A stretch of DNA of 64,000 nucleotides from Nocardia sp. NRRL S-836 (GTDB lineage: Bacteria; Actinomycetota; Actinomycetes; Mycobacteriales; Pseudonocardiaceae). The notes under the pieces were generated by a model that did not search any database, was not told the origin of the DNA, and saw nothing but the letters and a program-made list of their open reading frames with translations. The translations under genes and the position numbers were made by a program. The DNA is taken from positions 1-64,000 of the forward strand of contig NZ_LGDY01000101.1 of assembly GCF_001279525.1 (NCBI RefSeq), given 5' to 3'. Shown here piece after piece: positions 25,115 through 33,198 of the stretch; position 1 is the first letter of the stretch, and each line of letters opens with the position of its first letter.

Positions 25115-25762
25115 TCAGGGCGCGGGCGTGCGCTGTCGGCGCGGAACCGTTGAAGCGTCTGGGGTCTGCGGTTCGTGCTTCGGGCAGTCCGTGCGCAGGC
25201 CGGCCAGCGGCAGCGGTATCCGCAGCAGGTGGCAGTGGTGCGGTGCGGCCGGGTCCGGGTGCTCGTCGGGCCCGAAGAAGCGGCACGTCGTGCATGTGCG
25301 CGCCACGCTCACCACGCCCGTGCGCTGCAGGTCCGCGATCACCCGCAGGAGCGTGTGCAGGGTGGTCGCCCGGTCCGCGTCGGGCAGTGCGGCGAGCGCC
25401 GCCGTGAGCGGTCCGTCCCATGAGGACAGTCGCAGCGCGACCTCCGCGCCGGCGGGCGTCAGTGCCAGCGACCTGCGGCGTCCGTCGGAACCGGGGGAGC
25501 GCGTGACGAGCTCCTTGCGCTCCAACGCCGCCACGGCATCGGACATCGTCGGCGTGGTGACGTCGAACTCCTGCGCCAGCGCGGCCACCTCGCGCCGCAC
25601 CCGCGACTCCCGCGCCAGTGCCAGCACCGCCTGCTGTTGCAACGGGGTCAGCCCGTGCTCACGTGCCGTGCGCTGGGCCAGTGACCGCATGCCGTGCCCG
25701 AGCCGTTCGAGGGCGTCGGCCAGCCGCCGGTCGAGTCCGGCCGTGCCGTCGGTGTCTGTCAT
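25115..25762 (-). CDS. MarR family regulator with C-terminal Cys/His-rich extension
   Basis: A 215-residue protein. Residues ~15-140 are a winged-helix MarR domain (VTTPTMSDAVAALERKELVTRSPGSDGRRRSLALT). Residues ~150-200 add a cluster with CTTC, HHC and DC spaced like a metal or iron-sulphur site, which would suit redox sensing. It sits between the two copies of the shared operator and is divergent from the protoglobin operon. It is therefore the likely regulator of catalase, the MOSC gene and the globin operon. It converges with the MOSC gene 6 bp away. Confidence 0.87.
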   Translation of the reverse strand: MTDTDGTAGLDRRLADALERLGHGMRSLAQRTAREHGLTPLQQQAVLALARESRVRREVAALAQEFDVTTPTMSDAVAALERKELVTRSPGSDGRRRSLALTPAGAEVALRLSSWDGPLTAALAALPDADRATTLHTLLRVIADLQRTGVVSVARTCTTCRFFGPDEHPDPAAPHHCHLLRIPLPLAGLRTDCPKHEPQTPDASTVPRRQRTPAP

Positions 25763-25851
25763 GCGATCCGCCTCGCGCTCAGGGCTTTCCCGGCGATCGT
25801 ACGTGCCGGCCGCAACCCGGCGCCGGTGAGACCTGGCTCACGGGTGACGAC

Positions 25852-25876
25852 AACTAGGTAGGAGCCCTATCTAGTT
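25852..25876. promoter_or_regulatory. Candidate redox-regulon operator, MarR/protoglobin promoter
   Basis: A near-perfect palindrome: AACTAGGTAGG, AG, then CCCTATCTAGTT (one mismatch between arms). It lies about 90 bp from both divergent starts (25762 and 25968). The left half matches the site at 24343-24366. Confidence 0.7.
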
Positions 25877-25967
25877 TGTGGCAGACTGGCGAACGCCTCC
25901 TCCGAGACCGGTCCGGTCTCGGCCAGTCACCCCGGCCCGTCTTCGTCGACATCGCGAAGGAAGCGTC

Positions 25968-26558
25968 ATGACCACTCCCGAACCCGTACCGGGCTACACC
26001 CACGACGACCCCGGCCTCGCGCCGTCCCCCGTCACCGCGGCCGACCTCGAGTCGCTGCTGGCCGGCGTCCTCTTCGGACCCGCGGACCAGGAGGCGCTGC
26101 GCACGGCCGGTGAGGTCCTCAGTGGACAGATCGAGCAGGTGCTGGACGTCTGGTACGGGTTCGTCGGCGCCCACCCGCACCTCGTCGCCTACTTCTCCAC
26201 CCCGGACGGCGTGCCGATCGCCGGCTACCTGGCGCGGGTCAGGGCCCGGTTCGGCCGCTGGATCATGGACACCTGCACGCGGCCCCACGACGAACGCTGG
26301 CTGGCCTACCAGCAGGAGATCGCGCTGCGCCACACCGAGCCGAAGAAGAACCAGACCGACCACGCCGACTCGGTCACGCACATCCCGTTGCGCCACATCA
26401 TCGCGTTCATCTACCCGATCACCGCGACGATCCGGCCGTTCCTGACCGCGGGTGGCCACGACGAGCAGCAGGTCGACGCCATGTTCCAGGCCTGGTTCAA
26501 GGCCGTCACGCTGCAGGTCGCGCTGTGGTCGCAGCCCTACGCCGGACGGGCCTGGTGA
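25968..26558 (+). CDS. Protoglobin-family heme protein
   Basis: A 196-residue globin-like protein. VLDVWYGFVGAHPHLVAYFS and WLAYQQEIALRHTEPKKNQTDHAD ... IPLRHIIAFIYPIT match protoglobins, with the proximal His probably in EIALRHTE. Protoglobins bind O2, CO or NO at heme, and many act in gas sensing or peroxynitrite handling. It is the first gene of a three-gene operon (globin, redoxin, AhpD-like) behind the shared redox operator. GAAGGA precedes ATG 25968. Confidence 0.85.
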   Translation: MTTPEPVPGYTHDDPGLAPSPVTAADLESLLAGVLFGPADQEALRTAGEVLSGQIEQVLDVWYGFVGAHPHLVAYFSTPDGVPIAGYLARVRARFGRWIMDTCTRPHDERWLAYQQEIALRHTEPKKNQTDHADSVTHIPLRHIIAFIYPITATIRPFLTAGGHDEQQVDAMFQAWFKAVTLQVALWSQPYAGRAW

Positions 26559-27109
26559 GCCTCCCGCTGTCCCCACCGGCCGATCCGCTGACACCTGCAC
26601 CGCCGTGGGAGACCACCGAGTGGTTCAACAGCGAGCCGCTCGACCTCACCCGGCTGCACGGCCGCGTCGTGGTGGTGGAGGCGTTCCAGATGCTCTGCCC
26701 CGGCTGCGTGAGCCACGCACTCCCGCAGGCCACGCGCCTGGCCAGGACCTTCGGCGACGACCTCGCCGTCGTCGGCCTGCACACCGTGTTCGAACACCAC
26801 GACGCGATGACCCCGGTGAGCCTCAAGGCGTTCCTGCACGAGTACCGCATCACCTTCCCGGTCGACGTCGACGCGGTGCGCGGCGCACACCTGGTCACCT
26901 TCGGCCGCTACCGCATGCGGGGCACGCCCACCACGGTCCTCATCGACCGCGACGGGATGCTGCGCGGCCGGCAGTTCGGCCAGGTCGACGACATGGCGCT
27001 GGCCTCGGCCGTGACGCGCCTGCTCGACGACGCCGTGCCCCCTGCCGTCCGCACGACCCGCGACACCGAGCCACCCGCCGTCTGCGCCGTCGACGGCACC
27101 TGCACCTGA
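26555..27109 (+). CDS. Thioredoxin-like (TlpA/redoxin) protein
   Basis: A 184-residue thioredoxin-fold protein with a redox-active pair in QMLCPGCVSHALP, cis-proline MRGTPTTVLID, and two further Cys near the C-terminus (PAVCAVDGTCT). There is no signal peptide, so it probably works in the cytoplasm as a disulphide reductase or peroxiredoxin partner. The GTG at 26555 overlaps the globin stop (GTGA), indicating coupling. The downstream gene is AhpD-like. Confidence 0.83.
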   Translation: MSLPLSPPADPLTPAPPWETTEWFNSEPLDLTRLHGRVVVVEAFQMLCPGCVSHALPQATRLARTFGDDLAVVGLHTVFEHHDAMTPVSLKAFLHEYRITFPVDVDAVRGAHLVTFGRYRMRGTPTTVLIDRDGMLRGRQFGQVDDMALASAVTRLLDDAVPPAVRTTRDTEPPAVCAVDGTCT

Positions 27110-27134
27110 CCCGTTGGAACACGAGGAGAAGACC

Positions 27135-27674
27135 ATGTCCCGCATCGACCTCACCAACCCCGACCAGATCACCGACGAGCGCGCGGAGACCCTCGCGCAG
27201 ATCAAGGGCGCCTTCGGCCTGGTGCCCAACATGTTCCGCGCCGTGGCGAACTCACCCGCCGCCCTGCGGAGCATGTGGGCCCAGTTCGGCGCACTGGGCA
27301 ACGGCAAGCTCGGCGCCAAGCTCGGCGAGATGGTCGCCGTGGCCGTCGCCGACCGCAACCGCTGCGACTACTGCCTGTCCGCGCACACCATGCTCGGCAA
27401 GAAGGCCGGCGCCACCGCCGAGGAGATGACCAACGCGCAGAGCGGCCGGTCCGACGACCCCCGCGCCGCCGCCGTCCTGACCCTGGCCACCACCCTGGTC
27501 GACCACCGCGGCCGGCTCACCGACGCCGACGTCCAGGCCGCCCGCGACGCCGGCCTGAGCCAGGAGGAGATCGTCGAAACGGTGGCGCACGTGGCGTTGA
27601 ACGTGTTCACCAACTACATCAACGTCGCGCTCGACGTGCCGGTCGACTTCACCCGCGTGTCGCTGACCCGCTGA
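27135..27674 (+). CDS. AhpD-like carboxymuconolactone decarboxylase-family alkylhydroperoxidase
   Basis: A 179-residue helical protein with the AhpD active site ADRNRCDYCLSAHTMLGKKAG (CxxC followed by His). AhpD-like proteins reduce peroxides or recycle peroxiredoxins using that Cys pair. ATG 27135 follows GAGGAGAA. Last gene of the globin-redoxin operon, followed by a strong hairpin terminator. The three together form a likely peroxide/NO defence unit. Confidence 0.88.
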   Translation: MSRIDLTNPDQITDERAETLAQIKGAFGLVPNMFRAVANSPAALRSMWAQFGALGNGKLGAKLGEMVAVAVADRNRCDYCLSAHTMLGKKAGATAEEMTNAQSGRSDDPRAAAVLTLATTLVDHRGRLTDADVQAARDAGLSQEEIVETVAHVALNVFTNYINVALDVPVDFTRVSLTR

Positions 27675-27694
27675 ACCGGGCGGCGAGCACAGCA

Positions 27695-27731
27695 CGGATC
27701 CGGGGACGGGCGCAGGCCGTCCCCGGATCCG
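27695..27731. terminator. Strong terminator hairpin (15-bp perfect stem)
   Basis: The arms at 27695-27709 and 27717-27731 pair perfectly over 15 bp around a 7-base loop. It lies 20 bp after the AhpD-like gene and before the convergent PPK2 gene, so it can serve both strands. Confidence 0.8.
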
Positions 27732-27793
27732 TTGCGCGCGAAGGACAGCACGTGCCCGTCGAACACGGTGACGTCGAGCGCGATCCGCAGGAC

Positions 27794-28753
27794 TCACGGG
27801 TGCAAACCGGGCCCCGGCTCCACACCGGGCGCGATCGGCGTCGGGCTGAGCGCGGTGTCGTCCTCGCCCTCCTCCAGCAACGTCGCCGCCGCTCCGACGA
27901 CCCGGACGTCCGGAGTGCCGATCACCTCGCAGTCCTTGTCGGCGTAGTCGAACCGGGCGAGCACGCTGCGCATGGCCTCGATGCGGGCCCGCTTCTTGTC
28001 GTTGCTCTTGACCACCGTCCACGGCGCGATCTCGGTGTCGGTGGCGCGGAACATCGCGACCTTCGCCTCGGTGTAGTCGTCCCAGCGGTCCAGCGACTTG
28101 ATGTCGTTGGGGCTGAGCTTCCACTGGCGCACCGGGTCGATCTGCCGGATGGCGAACCGGGTGCGCTGCTCCTTGCGCGACACCGAGAACCACAGCTTGA
28201 CCAGCAGCACGCCGTCCTCGACCAGCATCCGCTCGAACTGCGGCGCCTGCTTCATGAACAGCTCGTACTCGTCCTTCGTGCAGTAGCCCATGACGTGCTC
28301 CACCACCGCGCGGTTGTACCAGGACCGGTCGAACAGCACGATCTCGCCCGCGGTGGGCAGCTCGCGGACGTAGCGCTGGAAGTACCACTCGCCGCGTTCC
28401 CGCTCGCTCGGCTTGCCCAGCGCGACGGTCCGCGCGCCCCGCGGGTCGAGGTGTTCGGTGAACCGCTTGATGGTGCCGCCCTTGCCGGCGGCGTCACGTC
28501 CCTCGAACAGGATCACGAGCCGTTGCCCGGTCTCGCTCACCCAGTACTGCAGCTTCAGCAGCTCGATCTGCAGCAGCCGCTTGAGCCGCTCGTACTCCGG
28601 GCGCGACATCCGTTCGTCGAACGGGTAGTTCTCCTGCCACGTCAGCACTTCGCGGCCGTCCGCGTCGCGCAGGACGGGTTCGTCGTCGTCGGGGAACTCG
28701 GCGGTGTAGCCCTCGGCGAGGAGGTCTGCGTCATCGACAGTCAGGTCTGTCAC
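27794..28753 (-). CDS. ppk2: Polyphosphate kinase 2 (PPK2, class I-like)
   Basis: A 319-residue single-domain PPK2. Walker A is LFEGRDAAGKGGTIKRFTEHLDPRGARTVALGKPS, Walker B lies in EIVLFDRSWYNRAVVEHVMG, and the lid has SRKEQRTRF. PPK2 enzymes make GTP or ATP from polyphosphate and nucleoside diphosphates. I place the start at GTG 28753, because a stress-type -10 element (GGGTAT) overlaps the alternative ATG at 28765. The mRNA would then be nearly leaderless. Polyphosphate metabolism under a stress sigma factor is a reasonable expectation. Confidence 0.88.
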   Translation of the reverse strand: MTDLTVDDADLLAEGYTAEFPDDDEPVLRDADGREVLTWQENYPFDERMSRPEYERLKRLLQIELLKLQYWVSETGQRLVILFEGRDAAGKGGTIKRFTEHLDPRGARTVALGKPSERERGEWYFQRYVRELPTAGEIVLFDRSWYNRAVVEHVMGYCTKDEYELFMKQAPQFERMLVEDGVLLVKLWFSVSRKEQRTRFAIRQIDPVRQWKLSPNDIKSLDRWDDYTEAKVAMFRATDTEIAPWTVVKSNDKKRARIEAMRSVLARFDYADKDCEVIGTPDVRVVGAAATLLEEGEDDTALSPTPIAPGVEPGPGLHP

Positions 28754-28763
28754 GAAATCGTAC

Positions 28764-28788
28764 ATACCCGGCACTTCGGAGGTGTAAC
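28764..28788 (-). promoter_or_regulatory. Candidate stress-sigma (SigB/SigF-type) promoter for ppk2
   Basis: On the minus strand GTTA (28788-28785), 15 bases, then GGGTAT (28769-28764), with the GTG start ten bases further. The promoter of the SRPBCC gene at 42794-42818 has the same 15-base spacing and the same ten-base distance to the start codon. Confidence 0.55.
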
Positions 28789-28805
28789 CGTCGGCGGCGG
28801 GGTCC

Positions 28806-29570
28806 TCACCACGACCCGCGGCGGTGCGGGGTGCCGAGCACGGCGCTGTACCCGCGTTCGATCGGGCTGTCACCGGGGTGACCGTCGGTACCGGCCGCCG
28901 CGAGCTGTCCCGGCGTGCCCTGGAACACGAGCTTCCCCCCGGCCAGCAGCACGACGTCGGTGCACGCCGCCGCCACGTCCTCGACCAGGTGGGTGGAGAC
29001 GACGACGCAGGTGTCGGTGCCGAGCTCGGTGAGCAGGTCGCGGAACCGCAGGCGCTGGGCCGGGTCCAGACCGGCGGTGGGTTCGTCCAGCAGCAGCACG
29101 TCCGGGTCGTTGACGATGGCCTGGGCGATGCCGACGCGGCGGATCATGCCGCCGGACAGCGTTTTGAGGCGGTCGTCGGCGCGGTCGGCCAGGCCGACGC
29201 GGTCCACGGCGCGCTGGACGGCGGCGGGGATGTCGTGGCCGGGCACCTCCTTGAGCCACGCCATGTACTCGACGAACTCGCGGACGGTGAAGCGGCGGTA
29301 GTGGCCGAACTCCTGCGGCAGGTAGCCGATGCGGCGGCGCAGGGCGCGTTGTTGCCCGCCGCCGAGCAGGCAGAGCGTGCCGGAGGCGGGGCGCAGCACG
29401 GTCGCGAGGGCGCGGATGAGGGTGGTCTTGCCCGCGCCGTTGGGGCCGAGCAGGCCGTGGACACCGCGTCCCATGGTCAGCGTGATGCCGTCGACGGCCA
29501 TGCGGCGGCCGGCGCGCACGCGCAGGTCGCGTGCCTCGATCTCGCACGCGAAGGTGGTCGGTGCGGTCAT
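28806..29570 (-). CDS. ABC transporter ATP-binding protein
   Basis: A 254-residue ABC ATPase: Walker A LLGPNGAGKTTLIRAL, Q-loop GYLPQEFGHY, signature LSGGMIRRVGIAQAI, Walker B DVLLLDEPTAGLD, H-loop VVSTHL. The ATG overlaps the stop of the zinc-finger membrane protein by four bases, and that gene overlaps the ECF sigma gene in the same way. It therefore works with that membrane protein, as an exporter or a membrane-signalling ATPase. The substrate is unknown. Confidence 0.9.
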   Translation of the reverse strand: MTAPTTFACEIEARDLRVRAGRRMAVDGITLTMGRGVHGLLGPNGAGKTTLIRALATVLRPASGTLCLLGGGQQRALRRRIGYLPQEFGHYRRFTVREFVEYMAWLKEVPGHDIPAAVQRAVDRVGLADRADDRLKTLSGGMIRRVGIAQAIVNDPDVLLLDEPTAGLDPAQRLRFRDLLTELGTDTCVVVSTHLVEDVAAACTDVVLLAGGKLVFQGTPGQLAAAGTDGHPGDSPIERGYSAVLGTPHRRGSW

Positions 29571-30361
29571 CGGTGGGCCTCCAGGCGCGTGAAAGCGGTC
29601 CTGCGCAGCGTGGTCACGAGCAGGCCGAGTGCAAGCAGCGCGGCCCACACCGGGGTCGCGGCGGGATCGAGCACGACGGGCGTGCGGCTCAGCGCGACGG
29701 TCGGGGCGACGATCACGGCGGCCCACAGCGCCACGAGCGTGACGGCGGCACGGGTGACGCCGACCAGGCCGCCGAGGGCGAGGGTGCCGGCGGTGAACGC
29801 GAGGCACGGCAGCAGCCACTGGGCCAGTGCGGCGCCGGTCGCCGAACCCGCCGCGAGCAGGCCAGGCACCACCACGGCGAGCACGGCCGCGGTGCGCCGG
29901 AACACCAGCGGCAGTCCGGCGCGCGGGGTGGCGGCGATGAGCTCGTGGGCCGGGTCGAGTGCGCGGCCCCACGACGCCGCCACGCCCAGCACCGGCAGCA
30001 CGGGCGCGACCAGCAGCACCAGCGAGACGCCGCCGGGTGCCGCCGAGCTGAGCCGGTCCAGCGCGACGGCGACGGTGGTGACGAGCACGACCATGGCGAG
30101 CCACGGACCGGCCGCGGGGGAGACCCAGGCGGTCAGCCGGCGGCGCCACGTCCGTGCGGGCGGCATCTGCGGGGTGTGGTCGAGCAGCGGGGCGAGACCG
30201 GCCCACACGGTGTCGGTGAGGGGGTCGGGAGCGAGCCGGCCGCGGCACGGCGCACAGGTCTCCAGGTGCGACTCGACGGCCCACAGCTGGTCGGCGGCGA
30301 TGTCGTCGTCGCCGCGCGCGTAACGGCGCAACAACCGCTCGCCGGGGTGGTGTGCGGTCAT
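29567..30361 (-). CDS. Zinc-finger anti-sigma-like domain fused to a six-helix membrane protein
   Basis: A 264-residue protein. The first ~50 residues hold the zinc-binding anti-sigma motif H-x3-C-x2-C (ESHLETCAPCRGRL). The remainder has about six membrane helices resembling an ABC permease. It lies between, and overlaps by four bases, an ECF sigma gene and an ABC ATPase gene. The likely role is to hold the sigma factor at the membrane and release it in response to the transporter state. This is an inference from domains and overlaps. Confidence 0.8.
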   Translation of the reverse strand: MTAHHPGERLLRRYARGDDDIAADQLWAVESHLETCAPCRGRLAPDPLTDTVWAGLAPLLDHTPQMPPARTWRRRLTAWVSPAAGPWLAMVVLVTTVAVALDRLSSAAPGGVSLVLLVAPVLPVLGVAASWGRALDPAHELIAATPRAGLPLVFRRTAAVLAVVVPGLLAAGSATGAALAQWLLPCLAFTAGTLALGGLVGVTRAAVTLVALWAAVIVAPTVALSRTPVVLDPAATPVWAALLALGLLVTTLRRTAFTRLEAHR

Positions 30362-30918
30362 GACAGCGCCTCCCGCATCGCGATCCGTGCCCGCCTCGCG
30401 CGGGTCTTCACGGTGCCCTCCGGCACCCCGAGCAGCACCGAGGTCTCCCGGACCGACAGCCCGTCGAGCACCATCGCCTGCAGCACCTGCCGCAGCTCCG
30501 GCGCCAGCGTCCGCAGCGCGTCACCGACCTCGTCACCGACCACGCCGTCGAGCGCCTCGTCCTCGGCCGCGCGGACGACGGGTTCGGCCGCGGCGGCGGC
30601 CGGTGGCCGGGCGTGGTGCGCGCGGCGGCGGAAGGCGTCGACCAGGCGGCGGGCGGCGATGGTCCACAACCAGCCGACCGCGCTGCCACCCGTGGCGGCA
30701 CCGGCGAACGCGCCGGCCGCCCGCCACACCGCGAGATAGGTCTCCTGCAGCACCTCGGCGACGACCTGCTCGTCCGAGCAGCGCCTGCGCAGCCGCACCG
30801 CCAGCCACGGCGAGGTGCGGCGGTAGAGCTCCTCGAACGCACGGCGGTCACCCCGTGCGACCCGGCGCACGAGGTGTTCCTCGTCGAGGTCGGCAGGCTC
30901 ACCCCGAATCGCTCTCAC
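30358..30918 (-). CDS. ECF-family RNA polymerase sigma factor
   Basis: A 186-residue sigma factor with region 2 (RRAFEELYRRTSPWLAVRL ... LQETYLAVWRAAGAF ... WLWTIAARRLVDAFRRR) and region 4 (LAPELRQVLQAMVLDGLSVRETSVLLGVPEGTVKTRARRAR). GTG 30918 is preferred over TTG 30927; neither has a strong ribosome-binding site. The following zinc-finger membrane gene overlaps its stop and is its probable anti-sigma factor. Confidence 0.9.
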   Translation of the reverse strand: MRAIRGEPADLDEEHLVRRVARGDRRAFEELYRRTSPWLAVRLRRRCSDEQVVAEVLQETYLAVWRAAGAFAGAATGGSAVGWLWTIAARRLVDAFRRRAHHARPPAAAAAEPVVRAAEDEALDGVVGDEVGDALRTLAPELRQVLQAMVLDGLSVRETSVLLGVPEGTVKTRARRARIAMREALS

Positions 30919-30972
30919 ACCCTGCAAGACGTCGAGACCGCCGCACAGGTTCTCACCCAGCTGTGGCGTGCG

Positions 30973-32163
30973 TCACGATCGACCGCCGGGACCGCGTTCC
31001 ACGGTCTCCTGCCCGGCCCGCCGTGGAACCCGCCGCAGCGCGGGGCTGTGCAGACGCAGCGCGACGAGCAGCGGCAGCACCATGACGGCCGCGGCGGTCG
31101 CGCCCAGCGCGGCCGGCTCGTGGTCCAGGACCACGCCACCCAGCGCCGCACCGCCCGCGACGGCCGCGTTCCACGAGGCGATGGTCAGCGACTGCGCCGA
31201 GTCCGCGGTGCGGCCCGCGACCAGTGCCGTGACGGCCTGGAACGCCGTGGGCGTGCCACCGAAGGCCAAGCCCCACAACGCCATCGCGAGCAACAGGTGC
31301 GCCGGGTCACCGCCGGACAGCGTCACCAGCGCGACGGCGAGCGCCGCGGCCGCCGGGCACACCACCAGCACACCGCGCGGGAACCGGTCCAGCGCTCCGC
31401 CCACGGCGAGGATGCCCATGACGGCCGCGAGCCCGAACACCAGCAACGCCGTGCTCAGCAACCACTCCCGTCCGACGCGGGCCAGCACGGGACCGAGGTA
31501 GGTGTAGAACATGTTGTGCGCCAACGAGAACGTCAGGACCATCAGCACGACCGGCACCATCCCCGGCACGCGCAGCGCCGCGCGCGGGCTCACCCGCACC
31601 GGCTCCGCTGCCACCGGCGGCACCGCGGCCGCGACCCATGCCAGCAGCGGCACGGCCACCACGCCCATCAGCACGAACGCCCACCGCCACCCCACCAGCT
31701 CACCCAGCACCGTGCCCGCCGGCACGCCCACCGCGAACCCCAGCGGCGTACCGGCCATGACCACGGCCAGCGCGCGCCCGGACAGCCGCGGCGGCGCGAG
31801 CCGCATCGCGTAGACGGCGACCAGCCCCCACATCACGCCGGTGACCGCTCCGGACCCGACCCGCGCGGCCAGAACGAGCCAGTACCAGGGAGAAACGGCG
31901 ATGACCAGGTTGGTCACGGCGAACCCGGCCACGAGCGCGAGCAGCACGGGCTTGCGCGGCAGCCGCGCGGTCCACGCGGTCAGCGGCACCGCGGCGAGCG
32001 CGGTGGTGAGGGCGTAGCCGGTGACCAGGTGCCCGATGGTCGAGGGCGGCACGCCGAAGTCGTTCGACATGCCCAGCAGCAGCCCGGCGGGCAGCACCTC
32101 GGTCAGGCAGCCGAGCAGGACGATGACGGCCAGCGCGAGCAGGGCGCGCAACGGGAGCACCAC
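30973..32163 (-). CDS. Major facilitator superfamily drug/sugar efflux transporter
   Basis: A 396-residue 12-helix transporter of the DHA1 (Cmx/AraJ-like) type. Motif A variants appear at GHLVTGYALTTALAAVPLTAWTARLPRKP, and motif C-like VVMAGTPLGFAVGVPAGTVLGELVGWRW indicates an antiporter. The start is GTG 32163, with AAAGGAG upstream. It follows the thioredoxin and rhodanese genes on the same strand at ~95 bp and could be co-transcribed. The substrate is unknown. Confidence 0.87.
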   Translation of the reverse strand: MVLPLRALLALAVIVLLGCLTEVLPAGLLLGMSNDFGVPPSTIGHLVTGYALTTALAAVPLTAWTARLPRKPVLLALVAGFAVTNLVIAVSPWYWLVLAARVGSGAVTGVMWGLVAVYAMRLAPPRLSGRALAVVMAGTPLGFAVGVPAGTVLGELVGWRWAFVLMGVVAVPLLAWVAAAVPPVAAEPVRVSPRAALRVPGMVPVVLMVLTFSLAHNMFYTYLGPVLARVGREWLLSTALLVFGLAAVMGILAVGGALDRFPRGVLVVCPAAAALAVALVTLSGGDPAHLLLAMALWGLAFGGTPTAFQAVTALVAGRTADSAQSLTIASWNAAVAGGAALGGVVLDHEPAALGATAAAVMVLPLLVALRLHSPALRRVPRRAGQETVERGPGGRS

Positions 32164-32259
32164 CGGCTCCTTTCACAGGGGAACGCGGTAACCGGCGCAC
32201 CGCGGCGGCCGGGCGGGCGAACGGCCGGCGTCCTGACGCGAGGACGCCGGCCGGCCGGG

Positions 32260-32706
32260 TCAGCCCTTGGCGAGCTGGGCGTTGATCCACGACCGCAGCG
32301 CGGCCTCGCCCCGGTACCCGACGTTGCGCGAGCCGGGCAGCTCGGCGGCGTTGCGCATCGGAACCAGCGTCGGCAGGTACTGGATGCGGTACTGCGACGA
32401 CAGGTCGCGACTGGTGTCGACGTCGACCTCGCCGAGCAGGAACCGGCCGTTGTACTCGGCGGCGAGCCGCTCGATGACCGGCTTCATCTGCCGGCACGGG
32501 CCGCACCAGGTGGCACCGAAGTCGAGGACCACGAGCTTGGTCCGCGAGATCTCCAGGATCTCGGCGTGGTTGGCGGAGGTGACCTTGACGACGTTCTCGC
32601 CGGCCGTGGTGGCCGGTGCTGCGGAGGCGGGGGCCGCGATCATCAACGTGGCGGCGACCGCGACGACGGCCACGCCGGCACGGCGCAGCCTGGTGAGCAG
32701 GGACAT
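32260..32706 (-). CDS. Secreted thioredoxin
   Basis: A 148-residue protein with a signal peptide (basic start, hydrophobic core, ASA-AP cleavage near residue 30). It continues as a thioredoxin domain with active site FGATWCGPCRQM and cis-Pro QYLPTLVP. It should act as a disulphide reductase outside the membrane. AGGAG precedes ATG 32706. A rhodanese gene lies 53 bp upstream on the same strand, suggesting a shared sulphur or thiol redox role. Confidence 0.9.
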   Translation of the reverse strand: MSLLTRLRRAGVAVVAVAATLMIAAPASAAPATTAGENVVKVTSANHAEILEISRTKLVVLDFGATWCGPCRQMKPVIERLAAEYNGRFLLGEVDVDTSRDLSSQYRIQYLPTLVPMRNAAELPGSRNVGYRGEAALRSWINAQLAKG

Positions 32707-32759
32707 GGGTGATCTCCTGTAGGTGGCAGGGTAAGGCGGCGGAACGCAGGGGGAGAACT

Positions 32760-33110
32760 TCAGTCCGAAGTGGACGTCGGCAGGCCGGCACCGACCCAGT
32801 CCTCGATGCCGCCGCGGTACTTGCGCACGTGGGCGTACCCGAGCTGGGCCAGCCGGGCGCCCACGAAGTCGCTGTTGCGGCACGGCGCGTTGGCGCAGTA
32901 GACGACGATGTCCGCGGACTTGTCGGGCAGCACGTCAGGGGCGTGCCGGTCGGTGAACGCCGCCGCGTCGTCGTAGGGATAGCCGGGGATGTTCACCGCA
33001 CCCGGCAGGTGTTCTCTTTCGTAGTACGCCACGGGCATGGTGTCGACCACGACGAGTGTGCCCGCGTCCATCCCGTTCCTGAGCTCGTCGCGCGTGATCA
33101 GCGGCAGCAT
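32760..33110 (-). CDS. Rhodanese-like sulfurtransferase
   Basis: A 116-residue single-domain rhodanese. The active-site Cys is in VVYCANAPCRNSDFVGARL, preceded by the usual HLPGAVNIP. It transfers sulphane sulphur to thiols or cyanide. ATG 33110 follows AAAGGGA. Located between a LysR gene and a secreted thioredoxin, all on the minus strand, probably as one transcription unit. Confidence 0.9.
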   Translation of the reverse strand: MLPLITRDELRNGMDAGTLVVVDTMPVAYYEREHLPGAVNIPGYPYDDAAAFTDRHAPDVLPDKSADIVVYCANAPCRNSDFVGARLAQLGYAHVRKYRGGIEDWVGAGLPTSTSD

Positions 33111-33198
33111 GGCAGAGGTCCCTTTCCGGCGGGTCGGCGCGATTGCGGCGGTGCACCGAGTGTGTCCACGCCGGGCGGTCGCGCCCACTGCCGGTCGG

